Notes: generated from the sequence alone by a model not told the origin. DNA of 64,000 bases from Roseovarius sp. (GCF_027019125.1 NZ_JALUXE010000002.1:248001-312000); one strand, 5' to 3'. Counted from the first letter of the stretch, positions 26,610 to 35,506 are shown. Numbers and translations are program-made.

Positions 26610-28855
26610 CAGCCCTTGGCCGCCTGCATCGCCGCCAGAACGCGCGGCGGCGACATCGGCAGGCGCGTCATCCGCACCCCCGCCGCCGCCGATACCGCAT
26701 TGGCCACCGCCGCCAGCGGCGGCACGATCGAGGTTTCGCCCACCCCGCGCACACCATAAGGATGGCCCGGATTGGGGATTTCCAGAATGACCGTGTCGAT
26801 CATCGGCAGGTCCGAGGCCACGGGAATCCGATAGTCGAGAAAGCCCGCGTTCTGCAGGATACCATCCTCGCCATAGATATATTCCTCGTTGAGCGCCCAG
26901 CCGATGCCCTGCACGGCCCCGCCCTGGAACTGCCCCTCGACATAGGACGGATGCACCGCGCGGCCCGCGTCCTGAAACACCGTGTAGCGCAGGATCTTGG
27001 TGGCGCCGGTCTCGGGGTCCACCTCGACATCGACCATATGGGTGGCGAAACTCACGCCTGCGCCCTCTGCCGTCACCTCATGGTGCCCCGCAATCGGCCC
27101 GCCGGTATTGCTGGCCACGGCGGCGATTTCCTTGATGGTCATGGGCGGGAATTTCCCGGCATTCGGGCCAGCGGGGCGCGCGGCCCCGTCTTCCCATTCC
27201 ACCGCCTCTTCGTCGATGCCCCAGATCATCGCGGCGCGGCGGCACATCTCGCGCTTGGCGGCGCGCGCCGCCTCGATCGTGGCCAGACCCACGGCAAAGG
27301 TCACGCGGCTGCCGTCCGTCACCTCGTTCTGCCCCAGCGATCCGGTATCGGCAATGATGGTGCGCACCTGATCATAGGGAATGCCCAGTTCTTCGGCGGC
27401 CATCATCGTCATCGAGGCGCGCGAGCCGCCGATGTCGGGATTGCCCTCCGAAACCGTCACCGTCCCGTCCGGTGTCACGTTGAGCGACACGCAGGTATCG
27501 CCGCCAAAGTTGAACCAGAACCCACAGGCCACACCCCGCCCCTGGTTTTCGCCCAAGGGGGCGGTCCAATGCGGATGCCGATGCGCCGCCTCAAGCGTGG
27601 CCTTCAGGCCAATCGCCGGATAGGTCGGACCGTAAGAGGCTTTCGTGCCCTCATCCGCCCCGTTCATCAACCGCACCGCCAGCGGATCAAGGCCAAAACC
27701 CTTGGCCAGTTCGTCAATGGCACTCTCCACGGCATAGGCCGCCATCGGCGCGCCGGGCGCGCGATAGGCGGCCGCCTTGGGCCGGTTCGTCACCACGTCC
27801 CAGCCCACGGTCTTGACGTTCTCCAGATCATAGGGCGCAAAGGCCGACATCGCGCCCATATCGACCGGCGAGCCCGGATAGGCGCCGCCCTGATAGCGCA
27901 ACTCGGCAAAGGCGGCGGTGATCCGGCCCTCCTTGGTCATCCCGATCTTCACGTCGATCGAGGTCGAGGCCGTGGGCCCCGTGGCGCGCAGCACTTCGGA
28001 CCGGCTCATCACCATCTTGACCGGGCGGCCCGATTTCTTGGCCAGCATCAACGCCACCGGCTCAAGGAACACCACCGTCTTGCCGCCAAAGCCACCACCG
28101 ATCTCGCTGGCCGTGACCCGCAATTGCCCCTGCTCCAGCCCGAGGATCGCGGCGCAGACGTTGCGCACCATGTAATGGCCTTGGGTGCAAACCCAGAGAT
28201 CACCCTGACCATCCGCGCTCATCGTCGCAAGGCAGGCATGCGGTTCGATATAGCCCTGATGCGTGGCCCCGGTGCGATAGGTCCGCTCGACCACGCGGTC
28301 AGCCTTGGCCAATCCGGCCTCGATATCGCCATGCCCGAATTCCGAGCGGGCGATCACATTGCCCGACATGCCCGACGGCACGGTTTCCTGCTGCCGCCCC
28401 TCATGGAGCACCGGCGCGCCGGGCTTCATCGCCTCGTCCACATCCGTCACATGCGGCAGCACCTCATAGTCGACCTCGATCAGCTTCAGCGCCTTGCGCG
28501 CCACCGCCGCCGAGCTGGCGGCAATCGCCGCCACCGCATGCCCGTCATAGAGCGCCTTGTCGCCCGCCATGCAGTTGTCCATCACATCGGCCACGTGATC
28601 CGGCACATCGCCGAAATCGGCGCGTGTCACCACCGCCTTGACCCCCGGCAGCGCCTCGGCCTTGGAGGCGTCGATCCGCAGGATGCGCGCATGGGCATGC
28701 GGGCTGCGCAGGATGCGCCCGGTCAGCATCCCCGGCGCCACCATATCGGCCCCGAAACGCGCGCGCCCCGTCACTTTGTCGATGCCGTCAGGGCGATTGG
28801 GCCGCGTGCCTACGACCTTGAAGTTCTTGACTTTCTTGCTGTCATCCAGTGCCAT
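26609..28855 (-). CDS. Xanthine dehydrogenase family molybdopterin-binding large subunit
   Basis: 748 residues from ATG 28855 (GGAGG, eight-base spacing; GTG 28858 is an alternative). N-terminal RPDGIDKVTGRARFGADMVAPGML and the Moco-binding GGGFGGKTVVFLEPVALMLA segment near residue 250 place it in the molybdenum hydroxylase family. The active-site loop reads AAAYRAPGAPMAAYAVES rather than the AYXCSFR loop of form I CO dehydrogenase. The catalytic glutamate region near the C-terminus is VRGVGETSIVPP. It oxidises an unidentified heterocycle or aldehyde with the FeS and FAD subunits encoded upstream. The substrate cannot be predicted. Confidence 0.85.
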   Translation of the reverse strand: MALDDSKKVKNFKVVGTRPNRPDGIDKVTGRARFGADMVAPGMLTGRILRSPHAHARILRIDASKAEALPGVKAVVTRADFGDVPDHVADVMDNCMAGDKALYDGHAVAAIAASSAAVARKALKLIEVDYEVLPHVTDVDEAMKPGAPVLHEGRQQETVPSGMSGNVIARSEFGHGDIEAGLAKADRVVERTYRTGATHQGYIEPHACLATMSADGQGDLWVCTQGHYMVRNVCAAILGLEQGQLRVTASEIGGGFGGKTVVFLEPVALMLAKKSGRPVKMVMSRSEVLRATGPTASTSIDVKIGMTKEGRITAAFAELRYQGGAYPGSPVDMGAMSAFAPYDLENVKTVGWDVVTNRPKAAAYRAPGAPMAAYAVESAIDELAKGFGLDPLAVRLMNGADEGTKASYGPTYPAIGLKATLEAAHRHPHWTAPLGENQGRGVACGFWFNFGGDTCVSLNVTPDGTVTVSEGNPDIGGSRASMTMMAAEELGIPYDQVRTIIADTGSLGQNEVTDGSRVTFAVGLATIEAARAAKREMCRRAAMIWGIDEEAVEWEDGAARPAGPNAGKFPPMTIKEIAAVASNTGGPIAGHHEVTAEGAGVSFATHMVDVEVDPETGATKILRYTVFQDAGRAVHPSYVEGQFQGGAVQGIGWALNEEYIYGEDGILQNAGFLDYRIPVASDLPMIDTVILEIPNPGHPYGVRGVGETSIVPPLAAVANAVSAAAGVRMTRLPMSPPRVLAAMQAAKG

Positions 28856-29334
28856 CACGACGCCCTCCGCATGTCCGCCGCCGTTTCCAGAACGGCGCGG
28901 ATGATCTTGTCATAGCCGGTGCAGCGGCAGAGATTGCCCGCCAACCAATAGCGCACTTCTTCCTCGGACGGGTCCGGGTTGCGCTCGAGCAGCGACTTCG
29001 CCGCCACGAGAATGCCGGGCGTGCAGATCCCGCATTGCAGCGCCGCCATCTCGATGAATTTCTTTTGCAAGGGATGCAGCACCTCGCCCGCCGCCATGCC
29101 CTCGATGGTGGCGATCTCGCGGCCCTCGGCCTCGGCCCCCAGCATCAGACAAGAGCAGACCAGCCGCCCATCCACCGTCACCGAACACGCCCCGCAATCG
29201 CCGGTGCCGCAGCCCTCCTTGGTGCCCGTCAGGCCCAACTCGTCGCGCAGCACATCCAGCAGCGTCGCCTCGGCGTCACAAAGAAACTCTGTCTCGTCGC
29301 CGTTGATCTTGGTCGTCACATGAATCCGGCTCAT
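28855..29334 (-). CDS. [2Fe-2S] subunit of xanthine dehydrogenase family enzyme
   Basis: 159 residues. The plant-type ferredoxin domain has CGTGDCGACSV with a further cysteine in LVCSCLM, and the C-terminal second cluster shows CGICTPG and NLCRCTGYDKI. It transfers electrons from the molybdenum centre to FAD. Its ATG overlaps the stop of the FAD subunit gene by four bases, and its stop overlaps the start of the large subunit, so all three are tightly coupled. Confidence 0.92.
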   Translation of the reverse strand: MSRIHVTTKINGDETEFLCDAEATLLDVLRDELGLTGTKEGCGTGDCGACSVTVDGRLVCSCLMLGAEAEGREIATIEGMAAGEVLHPLQKKFIEMAALQCGICTPGILVAAKSLLERNPDPSEEEVRYWLAGNLCRCTGYDKIIRAVLETAADMRRAS

Positions 29335-30203
29335 GCCTTTTCTCCTTTCGCGCGCGCCTCTGCGATCACTGCCGCGCGACGGGCCAGAACACCCGACACA
29401 TGGCGGCGGAAATCGACCGTGCCGCGCTTGTCCTCGATTGGCGTTGCCGCCGCGGAACAGGCCGCCGCCAGATCCGCCAGCGCCGCCTCGTCCAACACCC
29501 GGCCGATGAGGGCCTCTGCCGCGGTATCCACCAGCATCACCTTGGGGCCAACCGCGCCCAGGGCCACCCGCGCGGCACTGACCTTGCCCGCCTCGTCCAG
29601 ACCGAGCGCCACGCCACAGCCCACCACGGCAATATCCATCTCGGTGCGCGGGATGAAACGCAGATAGGCATCGCCCGACCGCGCGCCCCGCGCCGGAAGA
29701 AAGACCGAAGCAATGAATTCACCCGCTGCCAGCGTCGTCTTGCCCGGCCCCTTGGGAATATCAATCACATCCACATCGCGCGTGCCCTTGGGGCCAACCA
29801 CGCGCACCACGGCCCCCGCCGCCACCATCGCCGGCACCGAATCCGCCGCTGGCGAGGCGTTGCAGAGATTTCCCGCCAATGTGGCCCGCCCCTGCACCTG
29901 CGTCGAGCCGATGAGACCCGCCGCCTCGACCACACCGGGCCAATCCGCGCAGAGCCCGGCGTGCTCGCCCATCTCGGCGCCGGAAACCGCAGCCCCGATC
30001 CGCCAGCCGCCATCCTCGGCGGTGATCGCCTTCATCCCCGCGATGCGCTTGATGTCGACCACCACCTCCGGCTCGATCATGTCCGAGCGCAGCTTGACCA
30101 ACAGGTCCGTGCCCCCCGCCAGCACATACGCCCCCTGCTCCGCCGCGAGGATCCGCACTGCGGCCTCGACATCCTGAGGTGCCTCATATCGCATTTCGGC
30201 CAT
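29331..30203 (-). CDS. FAD-binding medium subunit of xanthine dehydrogenase family enzyme
   Basis: 290 residues of the CoxM/FAD-binding type. The FAD-binding segments VLAGGTDLLVKLRSDM near residue 27 and TLAGNLCNASPAAD near residue 108 are typical. The gene opens the operon FAD subunit - FeS subunit - Mo subunit - MoaD-like protein, and its ATG follows AGGAAAGG. No regulator or accessory XdhC is adjacent in the window. The physiological electron acceptor is unknown. Confidence 0.9.
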   Translation of the reverse strand: MAEMRYEAPQDVEAAVRILAAEQGAYVLAGGTDLLVKLRSDMIEPEVVVDIKRIAGMKAITAEDGGWRIGAAVSGAEMGEHAGLCADWPGVVEAAGLIGSTQVQGRATLAGNLCNASPAADSVPAMVAAGAVVRVVGPKGTRDVDVIDIPKGPGKTTLAAGEFIASVFLPARGARSGDAYLRFIPRTEMDIAVVGCGVALGLDEAGKVSAARVALGAVGPKVMLVDTAAEALIGRVLDEAALADLAAACSAAATPIEDKRGTVDFRRHVSGVLARRAAVIAEARAKGEKA

Positions 30204-30438
30204 CCTTTCCTGTTGTTGCGCCGGTCAGACCCCGCCTGACTCGGCCCTGTTTGCGCCGACTATCCCGCAACTCGCGCCCAGACGCAAATCGCTCGCCGAC
30301 GTATCGCCGCCTGCCTGCGCCACCCGTGGCGCGTTGCGCAAAACGCCTCACCGCCGCTTGGATATGGGGCTAAAAATGCCGCAATCCTTTGACAAGACAT
30401 TTGCATTCACATGTTCGAGCGTTCTCACGAGGTAATTC

Positions 30439-30642
30439 ATGTCCCAGTCCACTCCGTGGCCCCGCCCCAAACTCGACCGTGCGCGCCACGCGCTTCTGTT
30501 CGAATTGATCCGGCAGCGCAGCATGGCGGACCATGTGTCGCGCAGATCCGCCAACCTTCCCGAAATGGACCCTGCCGACCTGCATCTCTTTGCCGCCGCC
30601 GCCGCCCGGTCCATCGCCCCGGACGAGCGCGCACCGCGCTGA
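30439..30642 (+). CDS. Small hypothetical protein
   Basis: 67 residues, MSQSTPWPRPKLDRARHALLF at the start, mostly charged and helical, without signal or membrane segment. A GAGGTAATTC ribosome site precedes ATG 30439, and a TTGACA hexamer lies about 50 bases further upstream. It ends four bases before the stop of convergent rlmE. I do not recognise the family. The good ribosome site is the main support. Confidence 0.5.
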   Translation: MSQSTPWPRPKLDRARHALLFELIRQRSMADHVSRRSANLPEMDPADLHLFAAAAARSIAPDERAPR

Positions 30643-30646
30643 GGCG

Positions 30647-31363
30647 TCAGCCGCGAAAGCCGGTGGCCACCACGAATTTCTCGGAACTGTCGGCACGCGA
30701 CGACGGCGGCTTTACATTGGCCACCTTGTCGAACCGCTGCTTCAACAGCTTTTGCAACTCGCCCTCGGCACCGCCCGCCAACACCTTGGACACGAATGTG
30801 CCCCCCACTTCCAGCACGTCAAAGGCCAGATGCGCCGCCGCCTCGCAGAGCGCGATGATCCGCAAATGGTCGGTCTGCTTGTGCCCTGAACTGGCCGCCG
30901 CCATATCCGACATCACCACATCCGCCTTGCCGCCCAGCCAGGCCTTGACCTGCTGATCGGCATCGTCGGACATGAAATCCAACTGATGGATCTCGCAGCC
31001 CGCCAGCGGCTCCACCTCTTGCAGGTCTACCCCCACGATCCGGCCAATCGCCTTGCCCTGCTTTTCCCCCAGGGCATTGACCCGCGGCACCGCCACCTGA
31101 CACCAGCCACCGGGCGCACACCCCAGATCGAGCACCCGCGCGCCCGGCACCAGAAAGCGGAACTTGTCATCCAGTTCCATGATCTTGAACGCCGCCCGCC
31201 CGCGATAGCCCTCGGCCTGCGCGCGCTTGACATAGGGATCGTTCAACTGCCGCTGCAACCAGCGCGTCGAGGACGACCGCCGCCCGCGCGCCGTCTTGAC
31301 CTTGACCGTCAGGTCGCGCTGTCCGCGCCCCGAGGTGTTCTTGCCATCCGGTGTCTTGGCCAT
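30647..31363 (-). CDS. rlmE: 23S rRNA (uridine-2'-O)-methyltransferase RlmE/FtsJ
   Basis: 238 residues. The SAM-binding motif [15 protein letters not shown] is near residue 80. The K-D-K-E catalytic tetrad is visible as K in [14 protein letters not shown] in [13 protein letters not shown] in [12 protein letters not shown] and E in [11 protein letters not shown]. It methylates U2552 (E. coli numbering) of 23S rRNA late in 50S assembly. The basic N-terminal extension ([17 protein letters not shown]) fits rRNA binding. It is the third gene of a ppx - tail-tube-like - rlmE run, 10 bases after its neighbour. Confidence 0.92.
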   Translation of the reverse strand: MAKTPDGKNTSGRGQRDLTVKVKTARGRRSSSTRWLQRQLNDPYVKRAQAEGYRGRAAFKIMELDDKFRFLVPGARVLDLGCAPGGWCQVAVPRVNALGEKQGKAIGRIVGVDLQEVEPLAGCEIHQLDFMSDDADQQVKAWLGGKADVVMSDMAAASSGHKQTDHLRIIALCEAAAHLAFDVLEVGGTFVSKVLAGGAEGELQKLLKQRFDKVANVKPPSSRADSSEKFVVATGFRG

Positions 31364-31373
31364 CTATTCCGTC

Positions 31374-31832
31374 TCACAGGTTTTCAATTGTCAGTCCTTC
31401 ATGGGCCAGCTCAATGGACTCAACCGCCACCTCATTGCCCTGGGCCTTCAGATCGGTGCCCCTGATCTTCACCGGAAAGGCATTCTTGACCCTCCAGATC
31501 ATCGTCGGCGCGCCGCTTTCGTCTATCAGGGAAATCGTCACCTCCTTGCGCGTGATCCTGTTCATCCCGATCTCCGCAAACCAATCAAAGAGTCCGCTTT
31601 CCTTGGCACATACCCCTCTCTTCATGGTGATAGTGCCCGATTTCAGCATCCCGGGCATTTTCACCGGCGAAAACACAGGCGCATTGCCCGCGCGATATTC
31701 AATCGGTTGGGTGTCCGCATCCAGCCCCGAAACCTCTTGGAAATTCAGCTCCAAAGTATCCCAGGTCACCCGAAAATGAAACTTCCGCAATGGCCAGAGG
31801 TCTTGCGATTGCGCCGATCCGTCGTGCACCAT
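31374..31832 (-). CDS. Orphan phage tail-tube-like protein (gp19/contractile injection system family)
   Basis: 152 residues resembling the T4-like tail tube family found in contractile phage and extracellular injection systems. Typical parts are FHFRVTWDTLELNFQEVSGLDADTQPIEYRAGN near the N-terminus, the GTITMKRGVCA segment and KKEVTISL-like strands with a C-terminal VESIELAHEGLTIE. No sheath, baseplate, ATPase or other tail genes are in the window. Its ATG directly abuts the ppx stop TAG and has an AAAGGACGG site inside ppx, so the two are coupled. Function in this setting is unknown. Confidence 0.75.
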   Translation of the reverse strand: MVHDGSAQSQDLWPLRKFHFRVTWDTLELNFQEVSGLDADTQPIEYRAGNAPVFSPVKMPGMLKSGTITMKRGVCAKESGLFDWFAEIGMNRITRKEVTISLIDESGAPTMIWRVKNAFPVKIRGTDLKAQGNEVAVESIELAHEGLTIENL

Positions 31833-32945
31833 CTATCCGTCCTTTTCCGTCAGCACGCCATCCGCCGCCATCTGGGCATAGAGCATACCTTCACGCAGGC
31901 CGCGATCCGCCACACTCAACCGATCCGTGGGCCAACACCTGAGCAACGCTTGCAAGATCGCGGCCCCCGACATGATCAGCGCCTGCCGGTCCTGCCCGAT
32001 GCGCGGATCACGCCGCCGCCCCGCCGGCCCAAGCGCCAGATAAGACCGGATCACCCGGTCAATCTCGTCGCTCGTCATGGTCAGCCCGTCCACCTTGTTG
32101 CGATCATACCGCTTGAGGCCCAGATGGCTCGCCGCTACGGTCGTCACCGTGCCGGACGTGCCCACGATCTGAAACCCCTCGCGCGATTGCTCGTCCTTGT
32201 AGGGCGCGAATTCGGCGAGGTTCTCTTCAAAGAACCAGCTCATCAACGCGAACCGGGCCGCGTCATCCTCGACATCGCGGAACTGGTCGCGTAGCGTCGC
32301 CACGCCCAAAGGCACGCTGATCCAGTCCACGACCTTCGCCGCAGGCAGGCCCACGGGGCTGGCATGAAAGCCCATATGCATCCGCATGATCGCGCGCCGC
32401 CGCTCGTCATGCGGAACCGCCGTCAGGTCGATCCAGACCAGTTCCGTCGACCCACCGCCAATATCCACCACCAGCAATTGATCGGTGCGTTGGCTCACCA
32501 GCGGCGCACAGGACACGACCGCCAGTTGCGCCTCTTCCTGCGGTGCGATGATGTCCAGCTTGAGCCCGGTTTCGCGCTCCACCCGCAGCATGAAATCGGC
32601 CCCGTTGCTGGCGCGCCGACAGGCTTCGGTCGCGACCAGCCGCATCCGCGTCACCCCGTGCCGCTTCAACTTCTGCTTGCACACCCGGAGCGCCTGAATC
32701 GTCCGGTAAATCGACGCCCGCGACAGACGGCCAGAGCCTTCGAGCCCCGCGCCCAACTGCACCGACTTCGAAAAGCTGTCCACGACTTTGAACTGATGGC
32801 CCTCGGGTTGGGCAATCAGCATGCGACAACTGTTTGTTCCCAGATCCAGTGCCGCATACAGCGGCCCCCGATCCGGACGGGTCAGTGCGGGGCTCTCAAC
32901 CGGTTTCGGGACCGCGCCCGCACTTTCGGGACGCTTGGGCGCCAT
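31833..32945 (-). CDS. ppx: Exopolyphosphatase / guanosine pentaphosphatase (Ppx/GppA)
   Basis: 370 residues of the actin-like ASKHA fold. YAALDLGTNSCRMLIAQ near residue 30, LVVDIGGGSTELVWIDL near residue 160 and IVGTSGTVTTVAA near residue 262 mark the phosphate and nucleotide-binding motifs. It hydrolyses inorganic polyphosphate or pppGpp, connecting to the stringent response. The protein is about the short Ppx length, with a ~30-residue proline-rich N-terminal extension. Start ATG follows GGAGGG. It heads the operon with the tail-tube-like gene and rlmE. Confidence 0.88.
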   Translation of the reverse strand: MAPKRPESAGAVPKPVESPALTRPDRGPLYAALDLGTNSCRMLIAQPEGHQFKVVDSFSKSVQLGAGLEGSGRLSRASIYRTIQALRVCKQKLKRHGVTRMRLVATEACRRASNGADFMLRVERETGLKLDIIAPQEEAQLAVVSCAPLVSQRTDQLLVVDIGGGSTELVWIDLTAVPHDERRRAIMRMHMGFHASPVGLPAAKVVDWISVPLGVATLRDQFRDVEDDAARFALMSWFFEENLAEFAPYKDEQSREGFQIVGTSGTVTTVAASHLGLKRYDRNKVDGLTMTSDEIDRVIRSYLALGPAGRRRDPRIGQDRQALIMSGAAILQALLRCWPTDRLSVADRGLREGMLYAQMAADGVLTEKDG

Positions 32946-33181
32946 AGCAACACGCCCTCCATTTCAAGTTGCTCCCAAAGTAATCCGAAGCGAAAGCGCA
33001 CGCAAGCGTTGCGAGCGGTCATGATGATGATGAGTATTTTTCGCAAATCCGCCCATGGTCCCTATTGCGACCTGCGGCTAGGGTGCACAGGTCGCATGAC
33101 GCGCCCGTTCTGTCGAAATCCGACCCTGTGCAACGTCGCTCCTGCATTAGGTAGTGACCACGAAGGAAAAAGGAATCAGCC
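32946..33181. promoter_or_regulatory. Divergent control region ppx / one-carbon operon with 8-bp dyad
   Basis: 236 bases. The notable element is a perfect inverted repeat GCGACCTG (33067-33074) and CAGGTCGC (33088-33095) with a 13-base spacer, about 90 bases before the first gene of the rightward operon. It could be an operator or an RNA hairpin. AAGGAAAAAGGAAT before ATG 33182 is the ribosome site. No recognised riboswitch was found. Confidence 0.45.
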
Positions 33182-33478
33182 ATGGTTGACGTCACCATCG
33201 TCTACTGGCGGGACATCCCCGCGCAGGTCATCGTCGGCAAGGGGCGTCGCGGCAGCAAGGTTCAGCTGCCCGAGCGTTTCGAGCAGGCCATCGACCGCGC
33301 GGCGATGAAATGCGGCGCAGCGGGCACCGATGCCTACCTCGCCGAATGGCGCAAGGCCGATCCCTATTCCATCGAAGGCGAACCCGACGCCGTCGCCCAA
33401 TCCGAGGCGGCCCGGATCGACGCAGATTACGATCAGGAGCGTATCAAGGCCCTGATCGCAAATGATGGCTGGGCGTGA
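33182..33478 (+). CDS. 'Virulence factor' family small protein of the MetF operon
   Basis: 98 residues with VTIVYWRDIPAQVIVGKGRRGSKVQLPERFEQAIDRAAM, recognisable as the small family annotated virulence factor, which in alphaproteobacteria accompanies MetF-like and corrinoid methyltransferase genes. The name is historical and does not imply pathogenicity. No membrane or signal segments are seen. It is 30 bases upstream of the MetF-like start in one operon, so a role in one-carbon or corrinoid methyl transfer is likely. Confidence 0.7.
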   Translation: MVDVTIVYWRDIPAQVIVGKGRRGSKVQLPERFEQAIDRAAMKCGAAGTDAYLAEWRKADPYSIEGEPDAVAQSEAARIDADYDQERIKALIANDGWA

Positions 33479-33508
33479 ATGCGCCCTGGATCTCTATGGG
33501 AGGCCGCG

Positions 33509-34435
33509 ATGGCACTGTTCAATTTCAAGAAGCGTGAGAAATTCACCCCCGCCAATGGCCAGCTCGAGGCGTTCCTTGAAGGCTATTCCATAGAGGTGAT
33601 GCCGCGCACCGCCGAAAAGGTCGAGAACTTCCGCGACCTGCTGCCCGCCGGCACCCGCGTCTACATCGCCCATATCGAGGGCACGCCGATCGAGGATATG
33701 GTCGCCACCGCCGCACGCCTCAACGCCGAAGGCTATCCCGTGATGCCGCACTTCCCCGCGCGCATCATCAAGGACCGCGCCACGCTCGCCGACTGGATCG
33801 CCCGCTATCAGGGTGAGGCCAATGTCGATCAGGCTCTCCTGCTCGCCGGTGGCGTCACCACGCCCCATGGCGATTTCGACAGCTCCATGCAGCTCCTCGA
33901 ATCCGGTGAATTCGACCGCGCCGGTTTCAAACGCCTGCATGTCGCCGGCCACCCCGAGGGCAACAAGGACATCGACCCCGACGGCAGCATGAAGAACGTC
34001 GAGGATGCGCTGCGCTGGAAACAGAAATTCTCGGAAACCACGGACGCGAAAATGGCCCTTGCCACGCAATTCGCCTTCGACGCCAAGCCGATCATCGCCT
34101 GGGCCGACAGCCTCAGCGCGGCGGGCATCACCCTGCCCATCCATATCGGCATCGCCGGTCCCGCCAAATTGCAGACCCTGATCAAGTTCGCCATCGCCTG
34201 CGGTGTCGGCCCCTCGCTCAAGGTCCTGCAGAAACGCGCCATGGACGTCTCGAAACTGCTCCTGCCCTACGAGCCGACAGACGTTCTGAGCGACCTCGCC
34301 GCCCACAAGGCCGCGAACCCGAACTTCAACATCGAGCATGTGCATTTCTTCCCGCTTGGCGGGATCAAGGCCAATGCCGAATGGGCCATCGAAAACGGCG
34401 GGGCCTCCGCCACGCCCGCCAACCAGCAAGGATAA
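33509..34435 (+). CDS. Methylenetetrahydrofolate reductase-like protein
   Basis: 308 residues from ATG 33509 (GGGAGG site). It is a MetF-type TIM barrel: SIEVMPRTAEKVENFRDLLPAGTRVYIAHIEG near residue 20, LLLAGGVTTPHGDFDSSMQLL near residue 110, HVAGHPEGNKDIDPDG near residue 145 and MALATQFAFDAKPIIAWAD near residue 180. It should reduce methylene-THF to methyl-THF using flavin. With the next gene it forms a methyl-supply pathway for corrinoid-dependent methyl transfer. It is more diverged than housekeeping metF, so a role tied to this operon is likely. Confidence 0.8.
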   Translation: MALFNFKKREKFTPANGQLEAFLEGYSIEVMPRTAEKVENFRDLLPAGTRVYIAHIEGTPIEDMVATAARLNAEGYPVMPHFPARIIKDRATLADWIARYQGEANVDQALLLAGGVTTPHGDFDSSMQLLESGEFDRAGFKRLHVAGHPEGNKDIDPDGSMKNVEDALRWKQKFSETTDAKMALATQFAFDAKPIIAWADSLSAAGITLPIHIGIAGPAKLQTLIKFAIACGVGPSLKVLQKRAMDVSKLLLPYEPTDVLSDLAAHKAANPNFNIEHVHFFPLGGIKANAEWAIENGGASATPANQQG

Positions 34436-34444
34436 GACCAGACC

Positions 34445-35506
34445 ATGACCCGCACCATCGTCGAGAGCAAAACCAAAACCGCCGTCATCGGCTTTGACGA
34501 ACCGTTCTGCGTCATTGGCGAACGCATCAACCCCACCGGCCGCAAGAAACTAGCCGCCGAGCTTGAGGCGGGCGATTTCTCCACCGTCGAATCCGACGCG
34601 CTGGCTCAGGCCGCCGCCGGGGCCACCGTGCTCGATATCAACGCGGGCGTGGTCTACAACTCCAACCCCAACCCGAACGAGACCGAACCGCCCCTCATGA
34701 CCAAGATGATCGAGCTGGTTCAGGGCCTCGTCGATCTGCCGCTCTGCATCGACAGCTCGGTGCCCGCCGCGCTCGAGGCCGGTCTCAAGGCCGCCCATGG
34801 CCGCCCCCTCCTCAACTCGGTGACGGGTGAGGAAGAGCGTCTCGAATACGTCCTGCCGCTGGTCAAGAAATACAACGTCCCCGTCGTCGCCATCTCGAAC
34901 GACGACACCGGCATTTCCGAGGATCCCGACGTGCGTTTCGCCGTGGCGAAAAAGATCGTCGAGCGCGCGGCCGATTTCGGCATCCCCGCCCATGACATCG
35001 TGGTCGATCCGCTCGTCATGCCCGTGGGGGCCATGGCCACCGCGGGCCGTCAGGTCTTTACCCTGGTGCGCCGCCTGCGCGAGGAACTGGGCGTCAACAC
35101 CACCTGTGGCGCCTCCAACATCTCCTTCGGTCTGCCCAACCGGCATGGCATCAACAATGCCTTCCTGCCCATGGCGATCGAGTCGGGCATGACCTCCGCC
35201 ATCATGAACCCCATCGCCCTGCCGGTGAAACAATCCGAGATCGAGGCGAAAAAGGCCGAAGTCGCCGCCTCCGGCCTGATCCTGCCCGAGGATATGGATG
35301 ACGAGACCTTCTGCCAGCTCTTCGGCCTCGGCTCCACCAAGGCGCGTGCGGGCAAGGAAATGGAGGCGATCATGGCCGCCAACTTCCTGATGAACAACGA
35401 CCCCCACGGCGGCAACTGGATCAAGTTCAACAAGGCCCCCCCCAAGCCCGGCGAAGAGGCCCGCGGCGGCGGCCGCGCCGGTTCCCGCAGCCGCCGCCGC
35501 GGCTAA
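34445..35506 (+). CDS. Methyltetrahydrofolate:corrinoid methyltransferase (pterin-binding domain)
   Basis: 353 residues. A pterin-binding (DHPS-like) barrel spans residues ~20-290, with CVIGERINPTGRKKLAAELEAGDF, GATVLDINAGVVYNSNPNPNETEPP, LCIDSSVPAALEAGL and SNISFGLPNRHGINNAFL. It moves the methyl group between methyl-THF and a corrinoid protein, as MetH module 2 or AcsE-like enzymes do. The last ~25 residues are a Gly/Arg/Lys-rich tail (GGGRAGSRSRRRG) not needed for the fold. It ends the operon and a terminator follows. The matching corrinoid protein gene is not in the window. Confidence 0.85.
   Translation: MTRTIVESKTKTAVIGFDEPFCVIGERINPTGRKKLAAELEAGDFSTVESDALAQAAAGATVLDINAGVVYNSNPNPNETEPPLMTKMIELVQGLVDLPLCIDSSVPAALEAGLKAAHGRPLLNSVTGEEERLEYVLPLVKKYNVPVVAISNDDTGISEDPDVRFAVAKKIVERAADFGIPAHDIVVDPLVMPVGAMATAGRQVFTLVRRLREELGVNTTCGASNISFGLPNRHGINNAFLPMAIESGMTSAIMNPIALPVKQSEIEAKKAEVAASGLILPEDMDDETFCQLFGLGSTKARAGKEMEAIMAANFLMNNDPHGGNWIKFNKAPPKPGEEARGGGRAGSRSRRRG

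Noticed and set aside
26609..30203. Aerobic carbon monoxide dehydrogenase (coxMSL)
   Set aside because: Subunit order is similar, but the large subunit has YRAPGAP instead of the AYXCSFR loop that defines form I CO dehydrogenase, and no cox accessory genes follow.
31374..31832. Prophage or phage remnant
   Set aside because: Only one tail-like gene is present, fully embedded in a coupled housekeeping operon, with no other phage genes, integrase or attachment repeats.
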